DNA from: Yinghuangia sp035454725
Lineage (GTDB): Bacteria; Actinomycetota; Actinomycetes; Streptomycetales; Streptomycetaceae
Assembly (NCBI RefSeq): GCF_051388935.1
Contig: NZ_JBPKBI010000022.1
Location: forward strand, 1 to 64,000
Length of the DNA: 64,000 bases
Reading direction: 5' to 3'
In this document: piece after piece, positions 1 to 9,727 of the stretch
Layout of the letters: each line of letters opens with the position of its first letter
Numbering within the stretch: the first letter of the stretch is position 1
Program-made: the position numbers and the translations under genes
Notes under the pieces: model-generated
What the model was told of the DNA's origin: nothing
What the model saw: only the letters and a program-made list of their open reading frames with translations
Database searches by the model: none

Positions 1-68
1 CTCGGCGGGCCCGCAGCTGCACCTCTCGATAGATTTGTCCGTTTTGCCGATTTATCGATTGTCGGTGA

Positions 69-3000
69 TTACTGCCTTCGTTCGCCCCGGATCGGGACCT
101 CGCCGATGTGCGGTGCGTCGGCGGGTCCGGTCGAGGGCTTGCCGTCGTGCGTGAACGCGATGCCGTACAACGTCGGCGCGGCACCGCTGTGGCCGGTCAG
201 CTCGACCTGGTACTGGAGATAGCGCGAGCCGCCGCCGAGTGGGGCACCGGAGCCCGGCAACTCGCGCCACTGGGTCCAGGTCGCGTCGGGGACCGATGTG
301 CTTCCGGTGCGGACCGACACCTTGAGGGCGGTTCCCGGCGGCAGATCGGCCTGCCAGTTCGCCTGGAGCCAGGTGACCATCTGTGTCGCGTCGAGAACCT
401 GCGAGGTGTACGTGCCGCTCGTCAGCTTGTCGCCGTCCTGGAACTGCTGGATCCGCAGCGGCACGCGGTCCGTGGCGGTGTCGCGGGCCCCTGGTGCCAT
501 GGGGGGCAGTTGGGCCTTCGGTTCGGCGACCTTCTTGCCGTCGACCGAGAAGCGGACGTTCTTGCCGTCGCGTTCGATCGTGTAGCGGTGGGGTGCGCCG
601 CCCCAGTCGCCGTCGACCTTCTCGTCGGTCCGGTCGCGGCCTCCGGGTGCGACGGTCACGGCGTGCAGTTCCCCGTCGCGCCACTCGAAGACGGCCGCCG
701 GCCCGGCGACCGGGTCCCCCCATCCCGCGACCTGGGTCGCGGATCCGTCGAACACCGCCCGGAAGTCGAGTCGGCGGCCGGAGGCGGGGGCCGAGCCGGA
801 CCCGGCGGCGCTGCCGTCGAGGGTCAGGGCTCCGTCGCCGACGGCGGTCTCGCCGCCGGGTGCGATGGGCACCTGGCCCCACGGGCCGGCTCCGGTGCCG
901 TCCGCGTAGTCCTGTTCGGACTGGCTGCCGAGAGTGAGGACGCCGTCGGTCTCGTTGACGACCGCTCCTCCCGTACGCGTGCCTGTCGCGAAGGTCGGGC
1001 CGGTGTGCTCGGTGACGCCGTACTTCGGCATCACGAAGCGGGCGGTGTCGGCCTTCTTGCCCGACCACGTCGTCTCATTGCCCGCCTCGTCCTCGGAGAC
1101 GAGCCGGAACGCGTACGACTCGCCCGGCGTCAGCCCGGTCACGACGGCCTTGTGCGTCGTCACCGGCTCCTGGTCGTCGGCGGCCAGACGCGTGTCGTTC
1201 GCCCCTTGGCCGACGACGACCTGCGTGGTGGCGGGCTCGTTGGTCGTCCAGGTGACGACCGCGCTGCCGTCGGGCCACGGGACCACGCTCTGGTCGCTGA
1301 TCTTCGGTGCGTCCTTGTCGGCCTTCGGCGTCCTGAACTCCAGCGGCTTCTGCGACGGGTCGGGGGTGGTCGTGCGTCGTCCCGCGGCGTCGACCGAGGT
1401 GACGCGGTAGTAGTACGTCGTGCCGGGTTTGAGTGCGCCGACCTCGACGAGGTGCTCTCCGGTGTTCTCCCCGACCGACTTCACCGGGGCCAGCGCGTCG
1501 GGCTTCTCGCCGAGGGACACCTCGGTCGTGGCCGGGGTGTCGGTGGTCCACGAGATCTCGGCGGTGCCGTCCGCCGCCGGGGCTGCCGCGAGGACCTGGA
1601 CCTGCGGCGGCGCCGCCGGCGCGGTGTACGTGGCGGTGTAGCCGCCCGAGACGCCGCGGAAGACGGCGTACTCGATGCCCTTGACCGTCTCCTCGGCGAA
1701 GGGCACCGGGGCACCCTCACGGGTGAGGCCGGTGAGGGTAGTGCCGCCGGGGCCGGTGGTCGGGAGCATGGTCATGAGGTTCGCGGCCGCCGCGTTGGCG
1801 TCGACGGTGAAGGTGACGTTGTTGCCGCTGCGCGCAAGGTCGCGAATGGACGACTGGTTGCGGCCGTCGGTCCACTCCAGGAGCTGTTGGGCGGTGATGA
1901 CCGGGACGCCCTTGGCTTTGGCCGCGGCGATGACGGCGTCCTGGATGACGGTCTGGTCGACCTGGTCGCAGGTGCCGGTGCTGTTGCCAAGCTGGTCGTC
2001 GAGGTGGTTGTTGAGGGTGATGGCCGCGTAGAAGCCCTGGCTGCCCTGGGCGCGGTCGACCATGGCGTCGAACTGCGTCGGGTACGTCTGGCAGAACTCG
2101 TCGTGCAGTTGGGTCGCCGCCTGGTAGACGTCGATCATCGTGCCGTCGGCGGTCGTGAATCGCATGGGCAGGCCTGAGCCGGTGTAGTAGCCGGGGGCGT
2201 TCTTCATGAGCGGCGAGCCGTACGAGTTCGACCAGACGTCCGGCAGGTAGTAGTAGTTCGTGTCCATGCGGATGCCGAACGACTGCTCCACGGACGCGAC
2301 CGTGCTGTAGTCGGGCCAGGTCATGCAGTGCGTGCGGCTGGTGGTCGGCGCATAGCCGTACGCGTCCTCGAAGTCGCTGAGACTGGCGTTGAACGCGTTG
2401 GTGACCGTCGCATCGATGACGTTCTGCGGAGTGCCGGGGTCGACGTCGAGGCAGTGCCCGTTCTGCGAGACGTGGCGGCCGACCTCGAAGCCCTGCGCCT
2501 CCCAGTCGTGGACGGCGGCGGGAGCGGCGTCGCCCTCGGAGTCCCAGATGTAGAAGGTGCCGCGCATGCAGCGCCAGTCTGTGACCGCTTGCGTTCGCGT
2601 GGCGGGGTTGGTGCAGGCCGGGTCGCTGTTGGCGTTGTACTTGGTGACCCGGTCGATGATGCCGGCCTGGGGTGTGTTGTGGTGGTCGCCGGTGGAGACG
2701 AGCACGACGGGGTTGAGCTCGGGGGTCGGCGTCCCGGCTTTGCCGGGGAAGTAGGCGAAGCGGGGTACGGGTGCCCTCTCGCGGTTGGCGAGTTCGATGA
2801 TGTTGGCGAGCAGCCGTTGTTGTTCGTCGGCCTGCGGCACCTCGACCCGGTTCAGGTCGACCCAGTCGCGGTGGAACATGTCGGTGGAGCGCAGGTTGTC
2901 GGTGAGGGTGTCGTGCTCCTGATTGGCGTGCGCCGGATTGCCCTGCCGGGTCATGACGACGGACTTGGCGAGGTCGAAGGCGAACGCGGTGACGGTGCCG

Positions 3001-5333
3001 GCGCCGGCGGTCCGCTGGGTGACGGCGGGTTTTCCGATACCGGTGGGTTCGGCGGGGCCGGTGCGGCGGAAGAGTTCCGCGATGACGTTGGTGCCGGGCG
3101 CGGCTGTCCACTGGTCGGCGTTGCCGTGGTACTGGATCGCGCGGTCCGCGTAGATGCCGGCGCCGGGTCCGCCGGCGTTCTCGACCTTCAGGTATTGGTC
3201 GGCCAGCACGCCGGCTCCGGAGGTGAGTCCGGTGAGGCCGGAGAGCGTGGCGCGCGGGCGCATGGTGATGAGGTGTCCGCCGCTTTCCACCCACGTGGTC
3301 AGTGCCGCGACGAGGGTGGGGCCGGGGTCGAGGTCGCCGAGGACCACCGTGGTGTATTTGTTCAGTTCGGTGGTGTTGACGGCACCGATGTCCAGGGTCG
3401 CAAAGGCGTTGAGGCCCTCGGCGCGCAGGATCTCGGTGTAGTAGCACGCGTACGGGTTGGCGTTGGCGGTGACCACGAGGACCGGTCCGACGCCCGGTGA
3501 CGAGCAGGGGGCCGGGGGTGGTGCGGCGCCGGTGGTGAAGGTCCAGGTGGCCCCGGTGCCGACGTTGCCGGCGAGGTCCTGGAAGTTGCCGAGGGTGGCG
3601 GTGTATTGCGTCGAGTGGGCGAGGGGGCTGTCGGGCTTGAGGATGACCTGCGTGGGCTGTGCGGGGTCGTCGTACTCAAGGGTGGCCGGCACGGTTGTGG
3701 CGCCCTGCTTGAGGGTGAAGGTGATCGAGGAGGGCTTGACCGCCTCGGTGAAGTCGGCGCGCGGCTGCACGGCGACGGGCACGCCGGTGGCGTCCGCCTG
3801 CGGGAGCCGGGTCGCGATCAGGGGCGCGGTGGTGTCGGTGCCGTCGGTGTCGAAGAGGACGTCGACCCAGTAGTTGCTCGCCTGGTACGTGTCGGTGGGG
3901 AACGTCGTCGAACTGGCGTATTTGTAGACGCCGTTGGGTGCGCCCGCAGTGCTCGCGGGCGCGACGATCTTGGCGTTGCCCGCGGATTGGCCGGCGAAGT
4001 AGTTGTTCGCGTAGGCGTAGTTGCCGCTCATGGTGTGGTACGACGCGATGTAGGTCGTGTTCGCCGTCACCGCGACGGGACTCGCCAGGGTGACGGTCTT
4101 CCAGCCGGAGCCGGTCAGGTGGACGTTGTCGACGCCCGCGATGCGGTTGCCGGCGGTGTTCCACAGGCTGACGGTGAACGGCCCGGTGTTCGCGGCGCTC
4201 TTGTAGAACTTGACGGCTTTGATGAAACCGTCGGCGGCGGTGTGGAAGCGCACGCCGAGTTCGTTCGGCGAATTGTCGTTGTTCGGTGTGGCGACCGGTT
4301 CGGTCCCGGTGAAGATGCTGAACGTCGACGTGGTCGGCGGTGTCGCGGCGGTGGTGAACGTCCACGTCACCGGGGCCATGCTGTTGCCGGCGGCGTCTTT
4401 GGCGCCGCTGACGGTCGCGGTGTGGGTGGTCGACAGGGCGAGGTTCGCGGCGGGTGCGAACGACGCGGTCCGGGTGGCCGGGTCGTACGACGCGGTGCCG
4501 GCGACGGCCGAGTTGTCGGGTTTCGTGACCGACCAGGTGATGGTGGCGTCCTGGACGGCTTCGCTGAACGTCGCGCTCAGGCCGGCGTTGATCGCGACGC
4601 CGGTCGCGGCGTTGGCCGGCGAGGTCGCGGTGACGGTCGGCGCGGTGGCGTCCACCCCCGGTTGGAAGATCGGGTCGACCCAGTAGTTGCTGGCGTTCCA
4701 CGAGTTGTTCGGCATGACGGTCCCGCCGGGACCGGCGTGGTAGACGCCGTTGCCTTGGCCGCCGGTGCTCGCGGGGGCGGTCAACTGCTCGCTGTCGTGG
4801 GGCTGGTTGAAGAAGCCGGTGGTGGCGGTGTAGCGGCCGTTGGGTGCGAGGTACGACGCGATGTAGGTGGTGCCCGCGGTCACGTCGACGGGCGCCGCGA
4901 ACAGCACTTGCTGCCAGCCGGACGCCGTCTCGTTCTGGAAGGTCGCGGTGGTGTACGTACCGGTTGTGGTGTCCCACAAGTAGCCCTTGTGCACGCCTGT
5001 GTTGGCGGCGTCCTTCCAGTACTTGACGCCGAGCACGCGCCCGTTGGTCTTCGGGACGAAGCGGACGCCGAGTTCGACCGAGATGGCCTCGCTGTCCGGT
5101 CCGATGCCGGGGTTGGTGCTGCCGAACAGCGAGCACGGGTTGCAGGGTGCCGCTTGTGCGGACAGGGGCGAGAAGAGGGTGAACAGCAGGGCGGCGACCA
5201 CGGCGAGTGCCGTGGTGACGGTCGATGCCGCGGCTGCTCCCGGTCCGCGGTGGAGGAAGGGGCCTCGGCGTGTGCGGAAGGGACCGGGTGCGCGTCGGCC
5301 CCGGGATCGCGGCGGCGCGTGGCGGCGTGCCAT
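69..5333 (-). CDS. Giant secreted multidomain protein with two DUF4082 modules and a deacetylase-like core
   Basis: The product is 1754 aa. It has an Arg-rich n-region and a hydrophobic stretch at about 38-58, with likely signal cleavage after Ala61. The order is DUF4082 (about 62-226), Ig-like Big_5 (228-330), DUF4082 (335-493), Ig-like (497-603), a glutamine-amidotransferase-like plus polysaccharide-deacetylase-like core (about 605-1235), two fibronectin type III repeats (about 1240-1430), and a C-terminal beta-rich, concanavalin-like part. Core signatures include STGDHHN near 876 and RMDTNYYYLP near 1020; a textbook TFDDG motif is absent, so catalysis is uncertain. The ATG start has GAGGAG upstream. 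It lies 51 bp downstream of the related secreted gene, probably as one operon. By inference it is an extracellular protein that binds or modifies surface glycan. The domain reading is from sequence pattern only. Confidence 0.85.
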   Translation of the reverse strand: MARRHAPPRSRGRRAPGPFRTRRGPFLHRGPGAAAASTVTTALAVVAALLFTLFSPLSAQAAPCNPCSLFGSTNPGIGPDSEAISVELGVRFVPKTNGRVLGVKYWKDAANTGVHKGYLWDTTTGTYTTATFQNETASGWQQVLFAAPVDVTAGTTYIASYLAPNGRYTATTGFFNQPHDSEQLTAPASTGGQGNGVYHAGPGGTVMPNNSWNASNYWVDPIFQPGVDATAPTVTATSPANAATGVAINAGLSATFSEAVQDATITWSVTKPDNSAVAGTASYDPATRTASFAPAANLALSTTHTATVSGAKDAAGNSMAPVTWTFTTAATPPTTSTFSIFTGTEPVATPNNDNSPNELGVRFHTAADGFIKAVKFYKSAANTGPFTVSLWNTAGNRIAGVDNVHLTGSGWKTVTLASPVAVTANTTYIASYHTMSGNYAYANNYFAGQSAGNAKIVAPASTAGAPNGVYKYASSTTFPTDTYQASNYWVDVLFDTDGTDTTAPLIATRLPQADATGVPVAVQPRADFTEAVKPSSITFTLKQGATTVPATLEYDDPAQPTQVILKPDSPLAHSTQYTATLGNFQDLAGNVGTGATWTFTTGAAPPPAPCSSPGVGPVLVVTANANPYACYYTEILRAEGLNAFATLDIGAVNTTELNKYTTVVLGDLDPGPTLVAALTTWVESGGHLITMRPRATLSGLTGLTSGAGVLADQYLKVENAGGPGAGIYADRAIQYHGNADQWTAAPGTNVIAELFRRTGPAEPTGIGKPAVTQRTAGAGTVTAFAFDLAKSVVMTRQGNPAHANQEHDTLTDNLRSTDMFHRDWVDLNRVEVPQADEQQRLLANIIELANRERAPVPRFAYFPGKAGTPTPELNPVVLVSTGDHHNTPQAGIIDRVTKYNANSDPACTNPATRTQAVTDWRCMRGTFYIWDSEGDAAPAAVHDWEAQGFEVGRHVSQNGHCLDVDPGTPQNVIDATVTNAFNASLSDFEDAYGYAPTTSRTHCMTWPDYSTVASVEQSFGIRMDTNYYYLPDVWSNSYGSPLMKNAPGYYTGSGLPMRFTTADGTMIDVYQAATQLHDEFCQTYPTQFDAMVDRAQGSQGFYAAITLNNHLDDQLGNSTGTCDQVDQTVIQDAVIAAAKAKGVPVITAQQLLEWTDGRNQSSIRDLARSGNNVTFTVDANAAAANLMTMLPTTGPGGTTLTGLTREGAPVPFAEETVKGIEYAVFRGVSGGYTATYTAPAAPPQVQVLAAAPAADGTAEISWTTDTPATTEVSLGEKPDALAPVKSVGENTGEHLVEVGALKPGTTYYYRVTSVDAAGRRTTTPDPSQKPLEFRTPKADKDAPKISDQSVVPWPDGSAVVTWTTNEPATTQVVVGQGANDTRLAADDQEPVTTHKAVVTGLTPGESYAFRLVSEDEAGNETTWSGKKADTARFVMPKYGVTEHTGPTFATGTRTGGAVVNETDGVLTLGSQSEQDYADGTGAGPWGQVPIAPGGETAVGDGALTLDGSAAGSGSAPASGRRLDFRAVFDGSATQVAGWGDPVAGPAAVFEWRDGELHAVTVAPGGRDRTDEKVDGDWGGAPHRYTIERDGKNVRFSVDGKKVAEPKAQLPPMAPGARDTATDRVPLRIQQFQDGDKLTSGTYTSQVLDATQMVTWLQANWQADLPPGTALKVSVRTGSTSVPDATWTQWRELPGSGAPLGGGSRYLQYQVELTGHSGAAPTLYGIAFTHDGKPSTGPADAPHIGEVPIRGERRQ

Positions 5334-5384
5334 CGTCGGTACTCCTCAGGGAGGTTCGTGTTGTGATGCGGGAACGACGTTTTG

Positions 5385-8300
5385 TCAGCCCGTCGTGAAC
5401 GTCACGTCGACCCAGTAGTTGCTCGCGCTCCAGGTCGCGGAGGGGAATCCGCCGCCTGTGCCGAGCCGGTAGACGCCGTTGCCGCCGGATGCCGCGTCGG
5501 CGAGTGCCTTGACCGGGCCGGTTCCGGCCTGTTGGACGAGTCCGTTCTGGTCGGCGGCGTAGTGGCCGGTCGGGGTGTAGTAGGACGCGACGTACGTCGT
5601 GCCGGCGGTGACGGCGACGGGCGTGTCGAAGGTCGCCTGCTGCCAGCCCGTCGCGGTTTCGCCGGTGAAGGTCTTGGTGGCCAGCAGCGTTCCGGTTGCC
5701 GTCCACAGGTGTGCGACGTGTGTGCCGGTGTTGCCGTCGCCCTTGTAGAAGCGCACACCGGTGATGTGGCCGGCGACGTCGGTGCGGAATTTGACGCCGA
5801 CCTCGATGGCGAGGGCCTCCGGGTCGGACGGTGTGCCGGGGACGGTGTTCGCGGGCCAGATGGTGCACGGGCTGCACGTCGGCGGGTTCGGGGGCGGTGG
5901 GTCCGTCGGCGGCGGGCCCGTGGTCGGCGGCGTGGTCGTGAAGACGACGTCGACCCAGTAGTTCGCGGCGTTCCAGGTGGCGTTCGGGAACCCGCCGCCT
6001 GCGCGGTAGACGCCGTTGCCGCCGGATGCGTCACTGGCGACGGCGGTCAGGGGTGCCCGGGAGAACTGTGCGTCGAAGTAGTGCTCGTCGGCGGCGTAGC
6101 GTCCGGTGGTGGTCAGGTACGAGGCGACGTACGTCGTGTTCGCGGTCACCGCGACGGGTGTCGCGAACAGCACCTGCTGCCAGCCGCTCGTCGATTCGCC
6201 GATGAAGGTGGCCTCGGCCAGTTGTGTGCCGGACGCGCTCCACAGGTGGCCTACGTGGGTGCCGGTGTTCTCGGCGAACTTGTAGTAGCGGACGCCGGTG
6301 ATGTAGCCGTCACGGTCGGGCTTGAACTTGACGCCGAGCTCCACGATGGCAACCTCGGGGTCCGGTCCCGACGTCGGCACGGTTCCCTCGGGCCAGATCG
6401 TGCACGGGCAGGTGACCTCGGGAGGTGGACCGCCCTCGCCGGCGGTGACGGTGACGCCCGCACCGGGTGTCTCGCTGCGCAGGCTGTCGTCGGTCGCGCG
6501 GCTCTTGAGGGTGATCGGCCCCGGGGTGGTCGGGGTGAAGGTGTAGGTCCACGACTCGCGCCCGGCGGTGGCGGGTTTCCAGGTGGCCCCGTTGTCGACG
6601 GACACCTCGACGCCACCGACCCGGCCTCCCCCGCTGTCCGCCGCGGTGCCCGTGACGGTGACGGTCTGGTTGACGGCGATGTTCTGGCCGGCGGCCGGAG
6701 CGGTGATCTGGGACGTGGGCGCGGTGGTGTCGGTGGACGGCGTCGGTGCGGTCATACCCGGCATGAGGCTGCCGGGTTGCACTCCCATGTCGGCGAAGAG
6801 GTTGAGCGTGGCCTGTTGAACGGCCGTGTCGACGCTGCCGGTTCCGCTCGTCCGGGTGTTGTCGAGGCCCCACGGCCACTGGATGGTCCCGGCGCCGAAG
6901 ACCAGTGCGCCGCTGGGTGCGCGGTAGAGGGTCAGGTGGTGGGTCGCGGTGCCGTCGGCGTAGGTGGAGCCGAAGTCCTGGAGCATTTCCCCGGATTCGG
7001 TGGTGGTCGAGAGCCGGATCATGTTCGCGGGCCGCGCGCTGTTCTCGGTGTCGACGTCCCACTCGTAGCCGAGAAGGCCGCTGCCGAGGGTGGTCTCGGT
7101 GCCGGGAGCCAGTGTCGCGGCCCGTGTGTTCCGCCAGAATCGCAGTTGTCCGTCGGTGCTGTTGACGGTCATGTCGGTGGTGCAGCAGTTCGCCTTGAAC
7201 TGCTGGCCGGTCAAAGCGTTTTCGGGTTTGCCGCCGTCGGCGGGCGGGGAGAAGCGGGGGTCGCGCCACGTGCCGGTCCACATGCCCGCGCCGGCCGGGT
7301 CGGTCTTGTCGTTGTCGTGGGTCTCCTTATAGGAGACGAGAGTCCGGTAAGGAGCACCCTCACCGCTCATGCCGCCGTTCTCCCAACGGGTCTTCCAGAA
7401 GATCTCGTTGCCGGAGAAGAAGGCCAGGTGCACGCCGGCGTCGCGAGCCGCCTCCACGTTGGCGCGCATTTCGGCGGACCAGTACTCGTCGTGGCCGACA
7501 GACAGGAACACCTCGTGGTTCGTGAGGAGTTGGCCTCGACGGGCGGTGTCGGCGTTCGTGGTGTAGGTGACGTCGTAGCCGTTGCGCTCCAGGAATCGGA
7601 GCATCGGGTACTCGGCGTTGAACAGCCAGTCCTCGGGGTTGTCTCCGCGTGTCGTGAACGGCCGGTTGTAGCTCACCTTGTACGCGCGGCCGACCGGTTC
7701 GCCTTCGTAGAGGCTGTTGCCGCCGTACTCGTTGTAGGCCTGCCAGGTCGCGTCCGAGGCCTGCATGAGCAGGTCCGACGCGGAGGCGTCGTCGCGGACG
7801 ACGAAGGCGATGTGGCTTGCGCCCGAAGTCCCGTCGGTGCGGACGAGCTTGGCCAGGTAGTAGCCGGAGACGGCGTCGGCGGGGACGTTCCACGAGGCGG
7901 ACTCGGCCCAGTTCGAGCAGTCGACGAGGCCGGTCGTCGCGTCGTCCGCATCGCAGCCGGGCTGGTTCTGCGGCAGCGGCGCGGATGGGTTGACGGTGAT
8001 GACCTTGCGCGCGCCGTTGCCGCCGTACCAGCCGAGCCGGTAGATGTCGAGGCGGTATGCGGTGGCCGGGGTGTCGACCTTGAAGTGCACGGTCTCGCCG
8101 ACGTTGACGCTGATCTCGGTCGCGAACCCCTGGATGTCGGCGCTGCCGGAGCCGGACACGTCCCAAGTGCCGCGCGGCGTACCGGTTTTGCTGTTCTCGC
8201 AGATGATCGCGTTGACGACCGGCGCGTCGCAGGGCCCGGCTTCGGCGCGTCCGGCCGTCGGGATGACGGTGAGGAGCGAGCCGAGCAGCGCGAACATCGC

Positions 8301-8423
8301 GAGCCAGAGCGGCGGTACGCCGCGGCGGTCCCGTCGTGGACCGGATGGCCGGCGACGGCGTCTGTACTGGCTGCGTCGGCTGACCCGTGCACGACCGGGA
8401 CCACGTGCTGCCGCGGATTGCAT
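5385..8423 (-). CDS. Secreted N,N-dimethylformamidase-like protein with two C-terminal DUF4082 modules
   Basis: The product is 1012 aa from the ATG at 8423, chosen because a G-rich ribosome-binding stretch precedes it and a signal peptide follows at once. The n-region is very Arg-rich, the hydrophobic segment is about 37-57, and cleavage is likely after Ala62. A beta-domain (about 65-200) leads into a core resembling the large-subunit C-terminal domain of N,N-dimethylformamidase, including VGHDEYW near residue 309. An Ig-like module (about 560-665) and two DUF4082 modules (about 669-827 and 849-1008) follow, joined by a Pro-rich linker. An in-frame ATG lies 57 codons upstream, but that extension is low in coding character. 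It is the first gene of the two-gene secreted operon, divergent from the epimerase gene. Substrate unknown; DUF4082 is plausibly carbohydrate- or wall-binding. Confidence 0.85.
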   Translation of the reverse strand: MQSAAARGPGRARVSRRSQYRRRRRPSGPRRDRRGVPPLWLAMFALLGSLLTVIPTAGRAEAGPCDAPVVNAIICENSKTGTPRGTWDVSGSGSADIQGFATEISVNVGETVHFKVDTPATAYRLDIYRLGWYGGNGARKVITVNPSAPLPQNQPGCDADDATTGLVDCSNWAESASWNVPADAVSGYYLAKLVRTDGTSGASHIAFVVRDDASASDLLMQASDATWQAYNEYGGNSLYEGEPVGRAYKVSYNRPFTTRGDNPEDWLFNAEYPMLRFLERNGYDVTYTTNADTARRGQLLTNHEVFLSVGHDEYWSAEMRANVEAARDAGVHLAFFSGNEIFWKTRWENGGMSGEGAPYRTLVSYKETHDNDKTDPAGAGMWTGTWRDPRFSPPADGGKPENALTGQQFKANCCTTDMTVNSTDGQLRFWRNTRAATLAPGTETTLGSGLLGYEWDVDTENSARPANMIRLSTTTESGEMLQDFGSTYADGTATHHLTLYRAPSGALVFGAGTIQWPWGLDNTRTSGTGSVDTAVQQATLNLFADMGVQPGSLMPGMTAPTPSTDTTAPTSQITAPAAGQNIAVNQTVTVTGTAADSGGGRVGGVEVSVDNGATWKPATAGRESWTYTFTPTTPGPITLKSRATDDSLRSETPGAGVTVTAGEGGPPPEVTCPCTIWPEGTVPTSGPDPEVAIVELGVKFKPDRDGYITGVRYYKFAENTGTHVGHLWSASGTQLAEATFIGESTSGWQQVLFATPVAVTANTTYVASYLTTTGRYAADEHYFDAQFSRAPLTAVASDASGGNGVYRAGGGFPNATWNAANYWVDVVFTTTPPTTGPPPTDPPPPNPPTCSPCTIWPANTVPGTPSDPEALAIEVGVKFRTDVAGHITGVRFYKGDGNTGTHVAHLWTATGTLLATKTFTGETATGWQQATFDTPVAVTAGTTYVASYYTPTGHYAADQNGLVQQAGTGPVKALADAASGGNGVYRLGTGGGFPSATWSASNYWVDVTFTTG

Positions 8424-8713
8424 GATGGCGACCCCCACCCCCAGGACCCGGTCGGCCCCTCTCCCCAGGGTTCCGATCGGGCCGCCTGCCGGCGTCCTCC
8501 GCCGGGTCCCATCCCGGCGCAGGCGAGCGTCGTCGGCAGTTGCCTTGCGGCTCAGTGTGGCGCAAGGAGCCGTCTTATGTGGGCAGTTCGCCACGGTTGG
8601 GCCCGGGTGCTGGGTAGCATTCCCTCACCGGACCGGCAGCGGGGTGGGGCTCTGAGTGGCCGTCCGGGGGCAGGCGTACGACGCAACTGACGCAACGACG
8701 CTGTGGGGGGCTC
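8424..8713. promoter_or_regulatory. Divergent promoter region with a short direct repeat
   Basis: This 290-bp spacer separates the minus-strand secreted-protein operon from the plus-strand epimerase gene, so it must hold promoters for both. A tandem ACGCAACTG/ACGCAACGA repeat lies at 8681-8699, just upstream of the epimerase ribosome-binding site. No convincing -35/-10 pair could be fixed by eye. Confidence 0.4.
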
Positions 8714-9664
8714 ATGAAGGTTGTCGTCACGGGCGGAGCGGGTTTCATCGGGTCGAATCTGGCCCGTGCGCTGCTGGCCCGGTCCGAAATCGGCGAGGTC
8801 GCGGTGGTGGACGATTTGTCCACCGGTTCGCTGGACAATCTCACCGGCGTCGGTGTGACGTTCCATCAAGGATCGTTCTTGGACGAGGAGTTGATGGACA
8901 AGGCGTGTTCCGGGGCCGACGCCATCGTGCATCTGGGTGCGCTGCCGTCGGTGCCGAGGTCCATCGAGTCGCCGTTGGCGAGCCACCACGCGAATGCGAC
9001 GGGCACGCTGATGGTCCTCGAAGCGGCCCGGCGCGCGGGCGGCGCGCACGTCATCGCGGCGTCGTCGTCGTCGGTGTACGGCGGCAACCCGGTGCTGCCG
9101 AAGCGCGAGGACCTGCGCACGCTGCCGCTCAGCCCTTACGCGGTGAGCAAGTTGGCGACCGAGTCGTACGTGCTGGCGTACGGGCACTGTTACGGGCTGC
9201 CGGTGCTGCCGTTCCGGTTCTTCAACGTTTTCGGTCCGTTGCAGGCGGCGGATCACGCGTACGCGGCGGTGATCCCGCGTTTCATCGACGCGGCGCTGGC
9301 AGGTCGCGTGCTGACGGTGCACGGAGACGGCGAGCAGACGCGGGACTTCACCAACATCGGCAGTGTCTGCACGGTGCTGACGGATGCGGTGGTCCGCCGC
9401 GTGACGAACCCGGGGCCGGTGAACCTGGCCTTCGGAACTCGGACTTCGCTCAACACGCTGATCGCACTGCTGGCCGATGTGTTGGGGCGCCCGGTGGAGG
9501 TCGAGCACGTGGCGCCGCGCGCGGGCGATGTGCGCGATTCCCAGGCCGACAGCTCGGAATTGCGCAGGCTGTTCCCGGACGCGCGTCCGGTCGAGTTGCG
9601 CCGGGGCCTGGCCGACACGGTGGCGTGGTTCCGGTCGCGGGTCGCGGTGTCGACCCGGGGATGA
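8714..9664 (+). CDS. NAD-dependent epimerase/dehydratase, GalE/WbpP-like
   Basis: The product is 316 aa, an extended short-chain dehydrogenase. The N-terminus carries the dinucleotide-binding GGAGFIGS motif (residues 7-14). The catalytic Tyr-Lys pair is in SPYAVSK, with a Ser-rich ASSSSVYGG segment before it. The PSVPRS segment after the nucleotide-binding fold resembles WbpP/TviC-type UDP-N-acetylhexosamine 4-epimerases, so it likely interconverts nucleotide sugars for the polysaccharide. A GGGGGG-containing ribosome-binding site precedes the ATG. It is divergent from the secreted operon and convergent with the acyltransferase downstream. The exact substrate, and whether it is an epimerase or a dehydratase, cannot be told from sequence. 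Confidence 0.9.
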   Translation: MKVVVTGGAGFIGSNLARALLARSEIGEVAVVDDLSTGSLDNLTGVGVTFHQGSFLDEELMDKACSGADAIVHLGALPSVPRSIESPLASHHANATGTLMVLEAARRAGGAHVIAASSSSVYGGNPVLPKREDLRTLPLSPYAVSKLATESYVLAYGHCYGLPVLPFRFFNVFGPLQAADHAYAAVIPRFIDAALAGRVLTVHGDGEQTRDFTNIGSVCTVLTDAVVRRVTNPGPVNLAFGTRTSLNTLIALLADVLGRPVEVEHVAPRAGDVRDSQADSSELRRLFPDARPVELRRGLADTVAWFRSRVAVSTRG

Positions 9665-9727
9665 CGCGTGCCCTCGATGGCTACCGCGTCCGCCGCGGGG
9701 TCTCTCGCCCCCTTATGCGTCCTCGCG

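Noticed and set aside
108..2177. Very long plus-strand open frame opposite the larger secreted protein
   Set aside because: High G+C DNA gives long antisense frames. The product is Arg/Gly-rich without family features, and the minus frame has clear domains.
5382..8690. 1102-codon plus-strand open frame opposite the dimethylformamidase-like gene
   Set aside because: It is an antisense shadow; third-position G+C and domain matches favour the minus-strand gene.
8552..9508. Antisense open frame over the epimerase gene
   Set aside because: His/Arg-rich product without motifs; the plus strand encodes an obvious SDR enzyme.
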